A stretch of DNA of 64,000 nucleotides from Bacillota bacterium (GCA_023410875.1 JAEYPH010000103.1:1-64000), one strand, 5' to 3'; shown: positions 26,089-35,005, numbered from the stretch's first letter. Numbers and translations are program-made. The notes: generated from the letters alone by a model not told the origin.

Positions 26089-27075
26089 ATGCTGCGCCTG
26101 ACCAACATCTGCAACGACGACTGGACGCTGGGCAAATACGATCACAGCGCCGCAGTCATGGGGGACTTTCTGCGCCAAACCGGCCTGGATGGCTTTGAGT
26201 GGATGCGCTGGGGCGACGGCGGCCTGGATGTGCTGCCCATGGACCGGCTGATCGGCCGCCATCTACCCTTCTGGCCGGTATGGCTGGATTTCTGGCGTGG
26301 CGACCGCCAAGCGCTGCTGCGCCAGTTCGGCAATGAGCAGGCATGGCAGGCCTATTACGGCGCGGCCACGCGGGAGGCCTACGTGGCCAACCTGCGTGCA
26401 GAGCTCATGCACGCCCAGGAGCAGGGCGCGCGCTACGCCGTGTTCCACGTGAGCCATGTGGTGCTGGAGCACTGCTACACCCAGAGCTACCCTTACGCCG
26501 ACGGCGAGATCATCGACGCGGCAGCGGAACTGCTCAACCAGGCTACCGACGGCCTGCCGCTGACGCTGGCGCTGCTGATGGAGAACCACTGGTATCCGGG
26601 GTTGACGCTGAGAGACGACGCCGCCGCCCTGCGGCTGCTGGGCGGCGTGCGCTATGCCAACAAAGGATTTGTGCTGGATGTGGGCCATCTGATGAACACC
26701 AACACCAGTCTGAGCAGCGAGATGGAGGCCGTGGACTATTTGCACGAAACGCTGGACCGCCTGAGCTGCGCCGGCGCTATCCGCGCCATGCACCTGAACT
26801 GCTCGCTGACCGGCGCATATGCCAAGAGCAGCCGCGGCGTGCCGCCCTGGGGGGCGGACGCGACCTTTGAGGAACGCCTGACGATGTGCTTTGGCCATGT
26901 GGGCCGGCTGGACCGCCACGCGCCCTTTTTGCATCCGGCCATCTCCTCGGTCGTAAAGCGGATCAACCCGGAGTTTCTGGTATACGAGCTATCCACCGCA
27001 ACGCTGGAAGAACTGTCGGAAAAGGTGCGGGCGCAGAACCGGGCGCTGGGCATCCGCTACCACCTATCACCATAA
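26089..27075 (+). CDS. TIM-barrel protein of the sugar phosphate isomerase/epimerase type
   Basis: 328 residues; ATG 26089 with AAGGAG at 8 bases. The sequence fits an AP-endonuclease-2-like barrel: LDGFEWMRWGDG near the start, LALLMENHWYPG with Glu and His in the metal-site position, GFVLDVGHLMNT with Asp and His, and IRAMHLNCSLTG with a His. These could bind a divalent metal for sugar isomerisation or epimerisation. The family is broad, so the substrate is not assignable. It starts 16 bases after the GNAT gene and is probably co-transcribed with it. Confidence 0.65.
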   Translation: MLRLTNICNDDWTLGKYDHSAAVMGDFLRQTGLDGFEWMRWGDGGLDVLPMDRLIGRHLPFWPVWLDFWRGDRQALLRQFGNEQAWQAYYGAATREAYVANLRAELMHAQEQGARYAVFHVSHVVLEHCYTQSYPYADGEIIDAAAELLNQATDGLPLTLALLMENHWYPGLTLRDDAAALRLLGGVRYANKGFVLDVGHLMNTNTSLSSEMEAVDYLHETLDRLSCAGAIRAMHLNCSLTGAYAKSSRGVPPWGADATFEERLTMCFGHVGRLDRHAPFLHPAISSVVKRINPEFLVYELSTATLEELSEKVRAQNRALGIRYHLSP

Positions 27076-27201
27076 TGAGTTCTGCGGCATGAATCCGATC
27101 GCCGGTTCATCCGGCGGAGGAAACTGAAACGCAGATAGGCGCATGGTAAAGAACCCGCCCACAGGCGATCCATCGTATCCCAACAAACCATAATGGGAGA
27201 A
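27067..27201 (-). pseudogene. Possible remnant of a protein C-terminus
   Basis: An open frame of about 44 codons reads like coding sequence (GLLGYDGSPVGGFFTMRL, then QFPPPDEPAIGFMPQ) but has no start of its own and no continuation upstream. It overlaps the end of the TIM-barrel gene by a few bases. The 235-base gap to 27311 holds nothing else recognisable. I could not identify the parent family. Confidence 0.25.
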
Positions 27202-27310
27202 TCAACTACGTGCAGGCCCGTCGACGGTTATCGCCGGGCCGATCTGCCGGATAATGCAAGTTGTCTGGATCGCAGACGACACCACAGTGTCGGCTGCGAA
27301 CGGGGCTGTT

Positions 27311-28186
27311 TCATTGGGAAACAGACCAGACCACGGCAGGCATCAGCTCGATGCCCTCCGCCTCAAACTTCTTTTTGATGCTCAGCCGCAGCTCGCACGT
27401 CATATCATAGCCCACGCTGGCATTGCGCGCCCACACCGTGGCCTGCAGCCGCGCCTCGCCGCGGTCCAGGCCCACCAGGCGCACCATGACCGCCGGGATG
27501 CCACCGGCCCGCTGCTCGTCATTGCGGTTGTCGTAGAAATCCTTGTGGGCGCGCACCTCCTGGGACATGATGGCCATGGCGCGCTCCAGATCGCTGTGCT
27601 GGCACACGCCCAATTCCAGAAAGTTGCACACCTTGTCGTCCTGATAGTAGGAATTCTCCACGATGGCGGCGTTCATGATGCTGTTGGGTACGATGACGCG
27701 GTTGTTCTCAAAGGTGCGGACAACCGTGTGGCGCAGCGTGATGTCCTCGACGAAGCCCACGATGTTCTGGTCGATCAATCGGATGCGGTCATGGATGGAA
27801 AAGGGCCGGAACACCGTGATGAAAAAGCCGCCCACGATGTTGGCTATGGCCTGCTGCGCGGCGAAGCCCACCACGACGACCAACAAGCCGGAGCCGGTGA
27901 TCAGCGACCGGGCCAGGCTTTGCAGCGGCTTGATCTGCATGAAAACACCGTAGACCGCCAGCAGCGCCAGCACGGCCAGCAGGCTGCGGCGCAGGAAGGT
28001 TATGGTGACCGGGTTGAAGCGCTGGCTCTGACCCACGCGGCGCAGGGCGCCGCTGAGCAGCTTGCCCAGCAGCACGGCGCATGCAACGATGGCCGCCGCC
28101 GCAACGATGGAGATCAGCAGGCCGTTTTCGAACAGGTTCTCCACCAGGTCGTCGAGCTTCAGGTTGTCCAGTTTCAGATTACCCAC
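27311..28186 (-). CDS. MscS-family small-conductance mechanosensitive channel
   Basis: 291 residues from a GTG at 28186, with GGTGAGG close upstream. Three membrane segments lie at about 20-45, 65-85 and 90-115. The third is the Gly/Ala-rich pore helix (LVVVVGFAAQQAIANIVGG), and FRPFSIHDRI follows at the membrane edge. The beta domain has GFVEDITLRHTVVRTFENN and VIVPNSIMNAAIVENSYY, both diagnostic of MscS. The channel opens under membrane tension and releases solutes on osmotic downshock. It is transcribed alone from a likely promoter at 28213-28241. Confidence 0.92.
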   Translation of the reverse strand: MGNLKLDNLKLDDLVENLFENGLLISIVAAAAIVACAVLLGKLLSGALRRVGQSQRFNPVTITFLRRSLLAVLALLAVYGVFMQIKPLQSLARSLITGSGLLVVVVGFAAQQAIANIVGGFFITVFRPFSIHDRIRLIDQNIVGFVEDITLRHTVVRTFENNRVIVPNSIMNAAIVENSYYQDDKVCNFLELGVCQHSDLERAMAIMSQEVRAHKDFYDNRNDEQRAGGIPAVMVRLVGLDRGEARLQATVWARNASVGYDMTCELRLSIKKKFEAEGIELMPAVVWSVSQ

Positions 28187-28212
28187 ATCCTCACCCCCAT
28201 GGGTCTGGCGCC

Positions 28213-28241
28213 ATCATAGCACCGCCGCCGCCCGCAGGCAA
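28213..28241 (-). promoter_or_regulatory. Promoter of the mscS-like gene
   Basis: On the minus strand TTGCCT (28236-28241) and TATGAT (28213-28218) are separated by 17 bases, 27 bases before the GTG start. Confidence 0.5.
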
Positions 28242-28339
28242 GCAAGGGCGCAGGTCCATGAAAAGCGTTGCCGGGAAATTCTTAGGCCAAACGTGTTAGG
28301 CAGCTCATGCGCACGACTGGGTGCGCCGGCGAGCTGGCG

Positions 28340-29128
28340 CTAATATCCAGTTGCAATGGTCGTCGTCCAAATGTTCTGGACCACGTCGTCCCAGTTGTCT
28401 TGTGTAACGTTGATGATATGCGATTCCATCGGCAGGTTTTCCAGCATCAAAAGATCGCAGCGCTTTCTATTTTCCCAAAAATAGATCTGATCCGTCGTTG
28501 CGGTATTTTGTCCACGGCTTTGGCGCGCTTTTTTCAAACGCTCCTCCACGTTATCCGATGATAAATAGTAAACAACCGGATTCAGGAGCGTAATCATCTG
28601 CAGAATCGTCTTCATGTGCTTGAGCAGTTGCTCGTCGGAGGCAGCATAATTTCGTAACAGATCATTGATTGGATGGTGCAAGAAGGCGCCGTCAAAGACA
28701 GCGTAATCACGCTCTGCATGGCCGCAGTCCACAAAACGCCGCCAGCGGTTTTGAAAAATCACCGTAAATGCATCGATTGGAACGGGAGCAGCAGGCTTAT
28801 AGCAAGCCTCGCGTTTTTTCAGGTATTCGTAAAGCTCCGGGGAGTAAAACTTCGTTTGTTGATTCTGATATTGGACGAGGACATAATCGTTTTCTGTGAT
28901 GCTCCTTGCGGCCAAATCATCGGCGAACGTAGGATATGCCTGGATGAGCCTTTGAAATTCCGATTTCGCCAGGTACGCGAACCAGCATAAATCGATCGGG
29001 TTGTCCGAATCGCTTTCGAGATGAAAGCCTGCCTGATATCCATTCCGGTTCAAAGCCTCATGTAGTTTGACCGCTGTCGTCGATTTGCCTGTGCCCGATA
29101 CTCCCTCGATGAAAATAAGGTTCTTCAT
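28340..29128 (-). CDS. P-loop NTPase, kinase-like
   Basis: 262 residues; GGGAGGG about 5 bases before the ATG. The Walker A motif GVSGTGKSTT is at residues 9-18, followed by a helix like those of small-molecule and nucleotide kinases. DYAVFDGAFLHHPINDLL holds a Walker B-like Asp in the phosphoacceptor-binding position. Basic residues in RLKKARQSRG may form the lid. The overall length fits a stand-alone kinase. It resembles uncharacterised 'AAA/kinase-like' proteins found beside resistance or metabolism genes, but I cannot name a substrate. Codon use is AT-richer than its neighbours, so recent transfer is possible. Confidence 0.65.
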   Translation of the reverse strand: MKNLIFIEGVSGTGKSTTAVKLHEALNRNGYQAGFHLESDSDNPIDLCWFAYLAKSEFQRLIQAYPTFADDLAARSITENDYVLVQYQNQQTKFYSPELYEYLKKREACYKPAAPVPIDAFTVIFQNRWRRFVDCGHAERDYAVFDGAFLHHPINDLLRNYAASDEQLLKHMKTILQMITLLNPVVYYLSSDNVEERLKKARQSRGQNTATTDQIYFWENRKRCDLLMLENLPMESHIINVTQDNWDDVVQNIWTTTIATGY

Positions 29129-29221
29129 ATTTCCCTCCCCCTCAACCGGAACCGCATCAGAACAACCAACTCGGCGGATGCGCCTTTCGCAATTATATCA
29201 ACCGGCACTTGGCATAACAAT

Positions 29222-29259
29222 GCAAGAACGCCCGCTGGCGCGCCAGCAGGCGTTCTTGC
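29222..29259 (-). terminator. 38-base near-perfect palindrome, probable terminator
   Basis: The arms starting GCAAGAACGCC and centred on GCGC match except for one C/A pair. It lies between the amidase stop (29307) and the NTPase start (29128), both leftward. It has no T-run beyond TTGC, so it could also be a protein-binding site or repeat. Confidence 0.5.
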
Positions 29260-29306
29260 CGAACATCATAGTCGCCAGCCTCTCGTGAGGAGAAGGTCCT
29301 GCCGAT

Positions 29307-30323
29307 TTATAACAAGGCAGCCCAGGTTTTGGGCCCGATGATCCCATCCACTTCCAGTTGATTCTTTTTCTGGAAGGCTCTGGTGGCTTCCTCAGTCTTG
29401 GGGCCGAAGATACCGTCCACGGTGAGGGCCGAGCCGTGCCGGTTGAGTTGCGTTTGCGCCTGGCGCACCTCGGGGCCTGTGTCGCCGCGACGGATCGTGC
29501 GCGGAATGGTCTTACCCGGTATGGGCTTGGATGCGTCGTCCAACAGCACCGCCCACGTCCTGGGGCCTATGATGCCGTCGGCGACCAGGCCGTTGGCCCG
29601 CTGGAAGGCCCTGGCCGCCGCCTCGGTCTTGGGGCCGAAGACGCCGTCCACGGCCAGCGCCGCGCCTTTTTGGTTCAGGCGGGTCTGGGCCTTTGTCACC
29701 TCGTCGCCGCGATCGCCGTTGCGTATGGTCCGGGGCAGCGGCGGCGGGTTGGGATCGGGCGGCGACCCGGCCAGCGCGGCGGCCACGGCGGCACGGAAAG
29801 CGTTCATGGTGCGGCCATTGCGAGTGAAGTATCCCTGCCCGCGCTTGGCGGGCACCCGCGTGTAGTTGGGGTCTGTCCTTACGTCGCCATGGTTGCTGGC
29901 CAGGCCCAGCGCGTGGGCTTCGCTGTGATCAATGATGCCGTGCTCATTTATTTTGTACATCCGGCACCACAGCACGCACAGGAAAACCGCCCGATCCCAT
30001 GTGGCGGCGAAGTTCTCCGCGGTGTCCACGATGGGTTCGCTCAATTCCACGCCCAGGTGGGTGCCGTTGGCCGAGCCGCCGGCGTGCCAACCCTGGATGT
30101 CCCAGGGCAATGCCTGCACGATGTCGCGCTCATCGATGTGGGCGTGCACGGCCTTGAGCGTGCTCGGATTGTTCCAGCGGTCTGGCCAGGCGGCGGCCGG
30201 TACGCCCTGTACCCCATTGGAGTGTATCACGATGCCGGTGGGACGGCCATTCTGATACCTGCGCGCCAGTTTGTAGCACTGGTTGTTGGTGAGCATCTTT
30301 TGCTGTATGGCGTATGTCTGCAT
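29307..30323 (-). CDS. N-acetylmuramoyl-L-alanine amidase with two peptidoglycan-binding repeats
   Basis: 338 residues; the ATG at 30323 is chosen because GGAGTG lies 6 bases upstream. Residues 10-165 are an amidase-2 (PGRP-like) domain with the first zinc His in IVIHSNG, GGSANGTHLGVEL, and a later His in DHSEAHALG or NHGDV. A Pro-rich linker is followed by two PG-binding-1 repeats (about 190-255 and 270-338), each with VDGxFGPKTE and a final IIGPxTWAxLL. There is no signal peptide, so it looks like a phage-type endolysin or needs holin-like release. No phage genes are nearby. Confidence 0.85.
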   Translation of the reverse strand: MQTYAIQQKMLTNNQCYKLARRYQNGRPTGIVIHSNGVQGVPAAAWPDRWNNPSTLKAVHAHIDERDIVQALPWDIQGWHAGGSANGTHLGVELSEPIVDTAENFAATWDRAVFLCVLWCRMYKINEHGIIDHSEAHALGLASNHGDVRTDPNYTRVPAKRGQGYFTRNGRTMNAFRAAVAAALAGSPPDPNPPPLPRTIRNGDRGDEVTKAQTRLNQKGAALAVDGVFGPKTEAAARAFQRANGLVADGIIGPRTWAVLLDDASKPIPGKTIPRTIRRGDTGPEVRQAQTQLNRHGSALTVDGIFGPKTEEATRAFQKKNQLEVDGIIGPKTWAALL

Positions 30324-30439
30324 GAAATCACTCCAACTGCATAGCTGCAATTTCCATAGGCACGCTACGATATTTTCAACTTATGCAATTGCCTGTGTGA
30401 GGGTACCCGAGACAATCTTTCGCGAAGTCACGTAAATGG

Positions 30440-30469
30440 AAAAACCTGCCTCGTGAAAGGCAGGCTTTT
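30440..30469 (-). terminator. Terminator of the ADP-ribosylglycohydrolase gene
   Basis: On the minus strand AAGCCTGCCT, a 6-base loop, AGGCAGG and then TTTTT. It follows the gene ending at 30486 and precedes the amidase promoter region. Confidence 0.82.
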
Positions 30470-30485
30470 GTGCTGGGACGGTTGA

Positions 30486-31802
30486 CTAGAAATTTTTCCC
30501 GGCCAACGCCGTGAAGCGGCGCAGCACGTCGTCGATGGCCAGTGCCGGATGGCCGTTCAGATACGTCATCACGCGGTTGTGGAAGGGCTTGTGCCAGCGC
30601 TCGGGGATGGCGGCGATGCCGTGGGCCGCGCCGAAGATGCTGCCCACGGTGGCGGCGGTGCAGTCGTTGTCATAGCCCATGGCCACGGTCTCGCCGATGC
30701 AGCGGGTGAAGTCACCGCCACCGATGAACAGCCCGAAGATCGTCAGACACGCGTTCAGGTTCGTATGCACGCCGCTCATGTCGCCAAAGCGCGCCTCCAC
30801 GGTGGCGCGGGCCTGCTTGTAATCGGCGATGCTTGGCCCTTTGTCCAGCGCCCAGCGCACGTCGGCGGCCAGCAGGCAGTCGGCGGGGATCTCGTTCAAC
30901 CCCAGGCGCAGCGCCTCGATGGCGTCGCCGCAGGCAAAGGCCGCCGCGATCACAGCGGAGAAGTACATCTCTCCATAGATGCCGTTGCGGCGATGGCTGA
31001 GCCACGCGTCGGTCCACGCCATTTGGGCGGCCTTCTCCGGCAGGCCGGGGGCCAGATAACCCCAGGGGTCGCTGCGGATGTCCGCGCCAATCCACTGCAC
31101 ATAGGGGTTGTCTATCTCCGCGGCCTGCAGCGCAGTCACGCCGGCGTTCAGGTTGCGCAGCGCCACTTCCTCGGCGGTGCAGGCGTAGGGCAGATATTTG
31201 ACCCACGCGCGCCCGGCGTCCTCCACCGAGAAGTTGAGGCCCGAGTCCTCGGCGATCAACAGGCCCAGAATCGTATAGGTGATGTCGTCGTCCACGGGCA
31301 CGCCCTTGAGCCCCGGCCGCGTGTAGTCGTAGCACGGGCTCACGCCATACCGCTTGTCGTTGGGGTTTTTGATGGATGACCAATAGTCCGTGGGCGGGAA
31401 AACGTCTCCGATGTAGGATGCCCAATCGGCCATGGCCGGCACGCTCCAGAACTCCACCGGCGCGCCCAGCGTGCACCCGGCCATGCGGCCCAGGAAGGCG
31501 CCGGCCAGCCGGTCGGCGTACAGGGTCTCGTCAAAGCTCCGCCATAACCGCCGAGAGGCCTGCGGGCGCAGCGCCTGGATGGCTGCCAGGTCGTCGGGCT
31601 CCCGTGCGGTCAGCGCCGCGTCCTCGGGCAGCGCCAGCAGCGCCGCCTGGGCGGCGTCCAGCGCGGCCCGGGCATTCTGCAGCACAGCCTCGATGGCCGC
31701 CACATCGCTGCCATACTCGAACTTCAGCCGGGCATACTCCTTGAGCATGTTCTGCTTTGCCGCCAGATCGGGGAAGGCTGGATAGGTCATTGGATACTTC
31801 AT
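30486..31802 (-). CDS. ADP-ribosylglycohydrolase family protein
   Basis: 438 residues from the ATG at 31802; AAAGGATG lies about 11 bases upstream. An N-terminal helical extension of about 90 residues precedes the catalytic fold. DRLAGAFLGRMAGCTLGAPVEFW, PVDDDITYTILGL and, near the C-terminus, GYDNDCTAATVGSIFGA are the three metal-binding blocks with conserved Asp residues. Family members remove ADP-ribose from proteins or, in some branches, act on other ribosylated or nucleoside-like compounds. It diverges from the AraC regulator at 31892, which is the likely controller and would point to a metabolic substrate. Confidence 0.82.
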   Translation of the reverse strand: MKYPMTYPAFPDLAAKQNMLKEYARLKFEYGSDVAAIEAVLQNARAALDAAQAALLALPEDAALTAREPDDLAAIQALRPQASRRLWRSFDETLYADRLAGAFLGRMAGCTLGAPVEFWSVPAMADWASYIGDVFPPTDYWSSIKNPNDKRYGVSPCYDYTRPGLKGVPVDDDITYTILGLLIAEDSGLNFSVEDAGRAWVKYLPYACTAEEVALRNLNAGVTALQAAEIDNPYVQWIGADIRSDPWGYLAPGLPEKAAQMAWTDAWLSHRRNGIYGEMYFSAVIAAAFACGDAIEALRLGLNEIPADCLLAADVRWALDKGPSIADYKQARATVEARFGDMSGVHTNLNACLTIFGLFIGGGDFTRCIGETVAMGYDNDCTAATVGSIFGAAHGIAAIPERWHKPFHNRVMTYLNGHPALAIDDVLRRFTALAGKNF

Positions 31803-31823
31803 ACAGGGACGCCATCCTTTCTT

Positions 31824-31850
31824 TTCATTGGATTGCAATGAAAGTATAAT
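31824..31850 (+). promoter_or_regulatory. Promoter and inverted repeat between divergent genes
   Basis: TTCATT (31824-31829) and AATGAA (31837-31842) form an inverted repeat with a 7-base gap, and TATAAT (31845-31850) lies 42 bases before the AraC start. The palindrome sits where it could control both the regulator and the divergent glycohydrolase. Confidence 0.45.
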
Positions 31851-31891
31851 GGACGAGAATAAGCGGTTCTTCCGCAAATGGAGCAGAAACT

Positions 31892-32743
31892 ATGCAGATT
31901 TGCTCACAGGAACTGGTGCTGCAGCACGACGCCGTGGAGATTGACCTGGACCTGGGCATCAGCCGCGCCGCCTGCGGCACCCACTCCCCTTCGCAGCAAC
32001 TCACGCCGCTGCACTACCACGACAGCCTGGAGATCGGCTACTGCTATGAGGGCAGCGGCGTGTTCCTGGTGGACGGCCATGTGCTGCCCTTTGAGAGCGG
32101 CTGCGCCAGCATCATCGCGCCGCGGGCGTTGCACATCGCCCGCAGCAGCGCATCGGCTCCCAGCCAGTGGCGCTTTCTGAACCTGGACCCGGCGCGGCTG
32201 GCGGGCACGGCCGACGCGCCATGGCTGGGCGCGCCGCTGGGCTTGGGCGAGCGCAGCATCTTGAGCGCCGAGGACGCATCCGGCCTGCCGCGGATCGTGC
32301 GCGAGCTCATAGAGGAATCGGTCCATCGGGACGCCGCCACGGCCCAGGCGGTGCGCGGTCTGGCCCAATGCCTGCTGGCGCGGCTTTCTCGCATGAACCC
32401 CCAGCGCCTGGGCCGCGACGCCCAGTCCGTGTCCGCGGCGCTGGAGCGCATCGTGGCCGGTTATGCACATCCTGTGGACAACGCCCAGTTGGCGGCGGTC
32501 TGCGGCATGGCCCCGAGCACCTTCCGCCGGGTCTTCCAGCGGGCGGTGGGCCGCCCGCCGGGGGATTATGTGCACGCGCTGCGCATACAGATGGCGGCGC
32601 TGAGGCTGCGCACCAGCGCCGACGCCGTGCTGGACATCGCGCTATCGGTGGGCTATGAATCGCTGTCGGCCTTCAACCGGCAGTTCAAGGCCCGGTTGGG
32701 CTGCTCACCCAGAGATTATCGAAAATCCTGTGCGGCTTTATGA
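31892..32743 (+). CDS. AraC-family transcription regulator
   Basis: 283 residues; ATG 31892 with GGAG about 8 bases upstream. The N-terminal 130 residues are a cupin sensor (PLHYHDSLEIGYCYEGSG). The C-terminal 95 residues have two helix-turn-helix motifs, with VDNAQLAAVCGMAPSTFRRVF in the first and LDIALSVGYESLSAFNRQFK in the second. It diverges from the ADP-ribosylglycohydrolase gene with under 100 bases between start codons, so regulation of that gene is the simplest reading. Effector unknown. Confidence 0.85.
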   Translation: MQICSQELVLQHDAVEIDLDLGISRAACGTHSPSQQLTPLHYHDSLEIGYCYEGSGVFLVDGHVLPFESGCASIIAPRALHIARSSASAPSQWRFLNLDPARLAGTADAPWLGAPLGLGERSILSAEDASGLPRIVRELIEESVHRDAATAQAVRGLAQCLLARLSRMNPQRLGRDAQSVSAALERIVAGYAHPVDNAQLAAVCGMAPSTFRRVFQRAVGRPPGDYVHALRIQMAALRLRTSADAVLDIALSVGYESLSAFNRQFKARLGCSPRDYRKSCAAL

Positions 32744-32806
32744 ACCGTTTTCTGCGGGCCGCGCTCTAATGGGCGTATGCATACGAATCACGAGGAGGCA
32801 AGGCCT

Positions 32807-33331
32807 TTGACCGAACAGACACAAAGGCTGGCCCGCGCCGATGCCAAGGCCCCGCCGCAGGCCATGAGCCGCGAGGACTTCTGCGGGCTGATCGATGAAT
32901 GCGAGGGCACGCTGTACAACGTGGCCGTGGCCATGCTGGGCAATCGCGCCGACTGCCTGGACGCCATGCAGGACACCGTGCTGGCCGCCTGGCGAAGCCT
33001 CGACCGCCTGCGGGAGCCACAGTATTTCAAGACCTGGCTTACGCGCATCCTGATCAACCAGTGCAAGCGCACGCTGCGCCGCCGCCGGCAGGTCGCACCC
33101 ATGAGCGAGGCCATGAGCGAAACCTTGAGCGCCCCGGCCCCCGACGAGCAGGCCCAGGCGCTGCGAGCCGCCGTGGACGCGCTGCCGGAGCGCCTGCGCC
33201 CGGTCATCGTGCTCTATTACTACGAGGACTTCGCCGTGGAGGACATCGCCCGGGCGCTGGGCGTGCCCCGCGGCACGGTGAAATCCCGCCTGTCCCGGGG
33301 CAGGGACATCCTGCGCCGCTCCATGCTCTAA
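32807..33331 (+). CDS. ECF-type RNA polymerase sigma factor
   Basis: 174 residues from TTG 32807, chosen because GAGGAGG lies 8 bases upstream; the in-frame ATG at 32777 has no ribosome site. Region 2 covers LYNVAVAMLGNRADCLDAMQDTVLAAWRSLD with the -10 recognition helix (FKTWLTRILINQCKR) after it. Region 4 is VEDIARALGVPRGTVKSRLSRGRDILRR, the -35-binding helix-turn-helix. The next gene, 13 bases downstream, encodes a single-pass membrane protein that is the probable anti-sigma partner. The pair would respond to an envelope signal. Confidence 0.9.
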   Translation: MTEQTQRLARADAKAPPQAMSREDFCGLIDECEGTLYNVAVAMLGNRADCLDAMQDTVLAAWRSLDRLREPQYFKTWLTRILINQCKRTLRRRRQVAPMSEAMSETLSAPAPDEQAQALRAAVDALPERLRPVIVLYYYEDFAVEDIARALGVPRGTVKSRLSRGRDILRRSML

Positions 33332-33344
33332 AGGAGGCAGACCC

Positions 33345-34799
33345 ATGGTCATCGATAAACAAACCATGCAGAGGGCTCGCCGGATGCCCGATGCCCACGC
33401 CCACCGGGCCATACAGACTGCGCTGGACAACCTGGATACGCGACCGGCCCCCCGCCGCACTCGCTGGGTACCCACGGCGGCGGCAGGCGCGGCGGCTCTC
33501 ATGCTGGTGGCCGTGCTGGCGGCTGTGCCGCCGCTGCGCCACCGGGCCGTCTCTATCGCATTGGACGCTCTGGGCCGCGCCGTTCCCCAGAGTGACCGAG
33601 TGAACCCCGCCGCCGGCGGCGCTTTGCTGCAGCCCTCGGCCCTTCCGGAGAGCTCTCCAGCACGCGCAGCGCAGGCCACTGCCGAGGCGGAAGCAACTCA
33701 AGCCATAGCGCTGACCGATCTCCCCAAGCCATACCCGCCGGAGCAGGCTGTGGCCAACGGCGATTACGTTAACGTGCATGGGCAGACCAGCAACACAGGC
33801 AGGATGACGGCATTCCTGCAAGCCGTATCCGCGAAGCGACTCGCCGCGATACGCTGTACAAACTATACCGTCGAAGGGGACGCCATCATCGCGGACATCG
33901 AATTCGATGGCAGCAAGTTCACCGTAAATATAGACACAACCCGCGACGCTTTCGGTGAACAGAAGGTGACGCACAGCGAATATCGGAACATGCGGGAGTA
34001 TGAACAGAGCGGGACCATTCTAGTGTATTTGACCAATGTGGATCAAATCACAGAGGCTTTGTCCAAAAACGGGTTTGACGGGTATCTGCTGACGACCAGG
34101 TCACATGCGCTATCGGCAGAGATCACAGCAACGCCCCAGCCTACGCCAGACGCCACGGATATGCCCTCGGATGAATCGCAGGGCGGAGTGCTGCCCGACG
34201 AGCCCACCCCGGTGCCGTCAGCCAGCGCCGGCGCAACGCAACCGAAGTTTGACGCGCAGGCCGAAGGCTGGACCGAATATGATATCGAGCTGGGAAGCAA
34301 GAGTCTTTCCATTGCCGCGCCCAGCAATCTGAAACGCTATGACCTCACAACACCGGAACAGCGCGTACATCTAGCATCTTTGAAGCTTTCATATAACGAC
34401 GAAACGGACGGCGTGACCGGCTGGCCCAGCGTACCCAGCCTGCTGAATGACAATAGTTTTCCCCTTGTTTTCTTTGATGGCGAGGACGGTGTCATCCAGG
34501 TGCTGGCCTATGACCCCGGTACCGCGAGCATGGATGGAGCCGTGCAAAAGCTGGATGCCCTTTGGTCCTGCGGCGATACCTCTGAGGATGCGGCCGGCAA
34601 CCAGGTCACTCAACTCATCGGACGGACGACGGACAAATACCAGTCCACCTCCTCCCTGCTGCTGTACCGCCTGCCAAAGGGCGTGGTAACCATCGATGGC
34701 AAGTCCCAACCCTGCCCCTTCCTCGTTGTGCGGGTGGTCTCACACAAAGAGCGGGATCTGTGGATGGCCATTCTGCAGGATAACATATCGATCCAATAG
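33345..34799 (+). CDS. Single-pass membrane protein, probable anti-sigma partner with DUF4362-like domain
   Basis: 484 residues; ATG 33345 with AAAGGAGG 8 bases upstream. About 40 cytoplasmic residues precede one membrane segment (around 43-62), then a long outer part. Residues 135-225 (GDYVNVHGQTSNTGRMTAFL, and FTVNIDTTRD) resemble DUF4362. A Pro/Thr/Ser-rich linker (about 265-305) leads to a second folded region of about 180 residues. The position behind an ECF sigma gene, spacing of 13 bases and topology fit an anti-sigma factor, but the cytoplasmic part is short and has no recognisable zinc anti-sigma motif. The alternative is a sigma-controlled surface protein. Confidence 0.6.
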   Translation: MVIDKQTMQRARRMPDAHAHRAIQTALDNLDTRPAPRRTRWVPTAAAGAAALMLVAVLAAVPPLRHRAVSIALDALGRAVPQSDRVNPAAGGALLQPSALPESSPARAAQATAEAEATQAIALTDLPKPYPPEQAVANGDYVNVHGQTSNTGRMTAFLQAVSAKRLAAIRCTNYTVEGDAIIADIEFDGSKFTVNIDTTRDAFGEQKVTHSEYRNMREYEQSGTILVYLTNVDQITEALSKNGFDGYLLTTRSHALSAEITATPQPTPDATDMPSDESQGGVLPDEPTPVPSASAGATQPKFDAQAEGWTEYDIELGSKSLSIAAPSNLKRYDLTTPEQRVHLASLKLSYNDETDGVTGWPSVPSLLNDNSFPLVFFDGEDGVIQVLAYDPGTASMDGAVQKLDALWSCGDTSEDAAGNQVTQLIGRTTDKYQSTSSLLLYRLPKGVVTIDGKSQPCPFLVVRVVSHKERDLWMAILQDNISIQ

Positions 34800-34815
34800 A
34801 AAGCTGATGTTCCCA

Positions 34816-34850
34816 GCGCCCGGCGAATGCTTTCCGCCGGGCGCTTTATA
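34816..34850 (+). terminator. Terminator of the sigma factor operon
   Basis: AGCGCCCGGCG and CGCCGGGCGCT pair around a short loop, then TTTAT, 16 bases after the operon's last stop. Confidence 0.8.
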
Positions 34851-34860
34851 GTAGAGAACA

Positions 34861-34996
34861 GCCGAAGGTTTCCAAAGGGCGACCGGAGACCTTTGGTCGC
34901 GTCCACAGGCAATGCCCCGGCTTTCGACAATGTCGGCTTTAGCCGATATGACAGCAAGCCGATAGTTGCGCAAGGCGCAACGAAGGGCGCGAAGCC
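34861..34996 (+). repeat. Dispersed repeat, copy 3
   Basis: Very similar to 12076-12212 over its whole length and in the same orientation. It fills the gap between the convergent sigma operon and the yesN-like gene. Confidence 0.75.
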
Positions 34997-35005
34997 CCTT
35001 CCATG

